Below, piece after piece: positions 6,469 to 8,541 of a DNA stretch of 8,541 bases. The translations under genes were made by a program, and so were the position numbers. The stretch spans positions 1 to 8,541 of the forward strand of contig JBBSIF010000114.1 in NCBI GenBank assembly GCA_038232255.1, read 5' to 3'. The DNA is from JAWWPG01 sp038232255 (lineage in GTDB: Bacteria; Actinomycetota; Actinomycetes; Propionibacteriales; Nocardioidaceae). The notes beneath the pieces are model-generated. The model was not told the origin of the DNA. It did not search any database and saw only the letters and a program-made list of their open reading frames with translations. Every line of letters starts with the position of its first letter. Position 1 is the first letter of the stretch.

Positions 6469-7516
6469 TGTCCCAGACCCTGTCGCGGTTGCGTCGCAGG
6501 AGCAGGAAGAACACCGGCGCCCCGATGAGAGCTGTGAGCACACCCAACGGGATCTCCCCCGCGGTCAGGGTGCGGGCAAGCGTGTCCACCGCCACGAGGT
6601 ACGCCGCGCCGAGCAGGAACGACACCGGAAGCATCACCCGATGGTCGGGCCCCACCCACATCCGAGCCAGGTGGGGGATCACCAGCCCGACCCAGCCGAT
6701 GACGCCGCTGACGGCAACCGCGCCTGCCACGATCAACGCGGCCGACACCAGCACCAGCCACCGGAGGCGGCCGGGGCGGACGCCGAGCGCGCTGGCGTCC
6801 TCGTCGCCGAGCGACAGCACGTTGATGCGCCACCGCACGAGCAGCAACGCAACCGTGCCCACCCCGATCGGTGCTACCGCGACGGCCACCTGGGTGAACG
6901 TGGCCGTCGCGAGGCTTCCCAGCAACCAGAAGACGATCGCCGGCAGCGTCGTGTAGGGGTCCGCGACGTACGTCGTGAGAGCGACGAGCGCCGAGAAGAA
7001 CGACCCGATGACGACACCCCCGAGCACAACCATGAGCATCGGGGCCCCCTCACGTCCGAGGGTCACCACTAACAGGATCACCAGCGCAGCAAGGCCGAAG
7101 ATGAACGCGCCACCCACGAGATACCACGATCCCAGACCGAGCAGGAGGGCCAGGGCTCCCCCGAAGGACGCTCCGGAGGACACCCCGATGATGTCGGGAC
7201 TGACCAGCGGGTTCCGAAAGATCGCCTGCAGCGCCGCGCCAGTGACTCCCAGGCCTCCGCCGACGAGCACGGCCAGCAGCACCCTCGGGAACCTGACCAG
7301 CCACACGACGCTCTGCTGGGTCTCGCTCGCCGACGCCTTGATGGGGAGGAGGTGAGAGCCAAGAGTCTGCAGGACGCTGCCGAACGGGACCGAGTAGCGG
7401 CCGACCGACAGCGCTGTGACCATCGCCGCCACCAGCACGGCTGCCGTGACCAGCACGGGCCCCCAGCTCCGCGCCGACCGTCGCGACGCTGGCTCGGCCG
7501 CTGTCACCTCGCTCAC
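6461..7516 (-). CDS. ABC transporter permease, FecCD/BtuC family
   Basis: A 351-residue integral membrane protein forming, as a dimer, the channel of the importer. It has about ten hydrophobic helices starting at about residue 18. Family blocks visible: VRFPRVLLAVLVGGGLGVTGAALQ (74-97), FRNPLVSPDIIGVSSGASF (100-118), SLGDEDASALGV (235-246), the ATPase-coupling SGVIGWVGLVIPHLAR (270-285), and GEIPLGVLTALIGAPVFFLLLRR (320-342) near the C-terminus. The start is GTG 7516, which overlaps the TGA of the binding protein gene in a GTGA junction; GGGAG lies about 11 bases upstream. A second GTG three codons on (7507) is possible. A much longer open frame reaching 8149 is a shadow of the binding protein gene. 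Only one permease gene is visible, consistent with a homodimer. The GTGA junction upstream and the eight-base overlap downstream point to a single tightly coupled operon. Confidence 0.95.
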   Translation of the reverse strand: MSEVTAAEPASRRSARSWGPVLVTAAVLVAAMVTALSVGRYSVPFGSVLQTLGSHLLPIKASASETQQSVVWLVRFPRVLLAVLVGGGLGVTGAALQAIFRNPLVSPDIIGVSSGASFGGALALLLGLGSWYLVGGAFIFGLAALVILLVVTLGREGAPMLMVVLGGVVIGSFFSALVALTTYVADPYTTLPAIVFWLLGSLATATFTQVAVAVAPIGVGTVALLLVRWRINVLSLGDEDASALGVRPGRLRWLVLVSAALIVAGAVAVSGVIGWVGLVIPHLARMWVGPDHRVMLPVSFLLGAAYLVAVDTLARTLTAGEIPLGVLTALIGAPVFFLLLRRNRDRVWDSA

Positions 7517-8541
7517 CCGGCGAAGAGCTCCCGGTAGTGGGAAGAGCCGCTGTTGACATCGGTCCACAGGATGTCGTCGATCTGCGACCGGTCCGGGGTG
7601 TACCGGTAGAGGAACTGGTACGACGAAACGATCCGGGCGCGCAGGTCGGACCGGGTGCCGTTCTGGATCGCGAATGCGACCTCCGAGAGCCAACGCCACA
7701 TCAGCGGCGACTCCTGGCCGGGCGGGTCCCAGCGGTAGCCGCCGAAGGGCACCTTGTAGACCCGCCGGGTCCGTACCGCCGACACGGCCCGCCACACGTC
7801 GTCGCGGTAGACGTCCGCCGGCACCGCCGCGTCGAAGTTGCCGAGGAGGATGATGTCCGGGTCCCAAGCCAGCACCTGCTCGACGTCGACGGTGGCGAAC
7901 CCCTGGACCGCATCGGACCCCGTCGCCGGATTCGTTGCCCCGACGAGCGAGATGTAGAAGTCGTTGTAGGTCTCCGTGCCGGCCACCTCGAGCCCATCGG
8001 CGTAGCGGAGGAAGTACAGGACTTTGGGTGGGGTGCCGCGCTCGGCCGAGCCCGCCGACCTCGTATCCCGCAGCCGGGCGTCGATCTGCGACAGGATGGT
8101 CCGACCTCGTTCCGGCTGGCCGGTGATCGCGGCGAAGAGGCGGATCCAAGCGGTGAGGTCGGCCTGCGTCCCGTAGGACAGCCCGAGCACGGTGAGCCCA
8201 GCGTTCTCCAGCGGGGTGATGACCTCCGAACCGTGGTCACCCCACTGCACGACGACGTCCGGGTCGAGCGCCAGGATGCTCTCGACGTTCGGCGCGAACT
8301 CCTCGTTGGCGACGTCGTGCGTCACCTTCAGCGCGGCCGGAAACATGGTGCCCATGATCCCATCGCGGATCGCGGTCCACGAGGCCTCCTGCATCCCCAC
8401 CAGGCGGTCTGGCGATCCGTCGATGGCGATCAGCATCGACGCGGCCGGGATCGGGATGGTCACGGCACGGGTCACCGGCTGGTCGAACACGATCGTCTTG
8501 CCGCGCTGGTCGGTGACGGTGATCCCGCGCGGACGGGTCGT
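7513..8541 (-). CDS. ABC transporter substrate-binding protein, TroA/BtuF fold (N-terminus outside window)
   Basis: The 342 visible residues cover nearly all of the mature protein; the reading frame stays open to the window edge, so the signal peptide or lipobox lies beyond 8541. The class is recognised from ITVTDQRGKTIVFDQPVTRAV (first strand block), NVESILALDPDVVVQW, the long bridging helix region (about ITPLENAGLTVLGL onward), VDVEQVLAWDPDIILLGN in the second lobe, and VYKVPFGGYRWDPPGQESPLMW near the end. Such proteins deliver iron-siderophores, haem, cobalamin or, in the MolABC group, molybdate/tungstate to FecCD-type permeases. The ligand cannot be chosen from sequence alone. An apparent start at GTG 8490 is internal to the conserved fold and is not the true start. 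The gene overlaps the permease by four bases (GTGA). Its promoter lies outside the window. Confidence 0.92.
   Translation of the reverse strand, partial: TTRPRGITVTDQRGKTIVFDQPVTRAVTIPIPAASMLIAIDGSPDRLVGMQEASWTAIRDGIMGTMFPAALKVTHDVANEEFAPNVESILALDPDVVVQWGDHGSEVITPLENAGLTVLGLSYGTQADLTAWIRLFAAITGQPERGRTILSQIDARLRDTRSAGSAERGTPPKVLYFLRYADGLEVAGTETYNDFYISLVGATNPATGSDAVQGFATVDVEQVLAWDPDIILLGNFDAAVPADVYRDDVWRAVSAVRTRRVYKVPFGGYRWDPPGQESPLMWRWLSEVAFAIQNGTRSDLRARIVSSYQFLYRYTPDRSQIDDILWTDVNSGSSHYRELFAG

Noticed and set aside
7517..8149. Apparent 211-residue N-terminal extension of the FecCD-type permease
   Set aside because: It is the binding protein gene read in another frame; the permease homology and the GTGA junction begin at 7516.
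1..8541. Defence system, phage, CRISPR, toxin-antitoxin or biosynthetic gene cluster
   Set aside because: No repeat array, nuclease, integrase, transposase, toxin or synthase signature was found in any frame; the genes are importers, a glycosidase, a repair-like protein and one unknown membrane protein.

Overview
The window is GC-rich, with strong G/C at third codon positions, frequent GTG starts and two leaderless-type promoters. This points to a high-GC actinobacterium, though the sequence does not fix the genus. Genes are densely packed; the longest gene-free stretch is about 140 bp. No RNA genes, mobile elements, CRISPR arrays or phage signatures were seen.

Region 1 (1-1066, + strand) is the end of a polar amino acid ABC importer operon: the C-terminal part of a HisM/GlnP-type permease followed, after two bases, by a complete GlnQ/HisP-type ATPase. 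Region 2 (1099-3003, - strand) is a full GH15 glycosidase of the glucoamylase/trehalase type, converging on the ATPase. Region 3 (3004-3144) is a divergent promoter region with a strong 11+11 bp inverted repeat and a leaderless-type -10 box for each flanking gene. Region 4 (3145-4491, + strand) is an uncharacterised membrane protein: about six transmembrane helices joined by a Met-rich linker to an apparently extracytoplasmic domain rich in His and Cys. Region 5 (4567-5676, + strand) is an AlkZ/YcaQ (AlkX)-like winged-helix protein, a family that includes DNA glycosylases acting on bulky and crosslinked adducts. Its motif reads Gln-Leu-Asn where characterised members have Gln-hydrophobic-Asp or Gln-hydrophobic-Gln. 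Region 6 (8541 down to 5707, - strand) is an overlapping three-gene metal, metal-chelate or cobalamin type ABC importer: binding protein (N-terminus outside the window), FecCD/BtuC-type permease and FecE/BtuD-type ATPase.

The two importers, the glycosidase and the repair-like protein look like ordinary chromosomal genes with no obvious shared pathway. No defence or mobile system was recognised. The least explained items are the region 4 membrane protein, the inverted repeat that may control it together with the glycosidase, and the altered active-site motif of the AlkZ-like protein.
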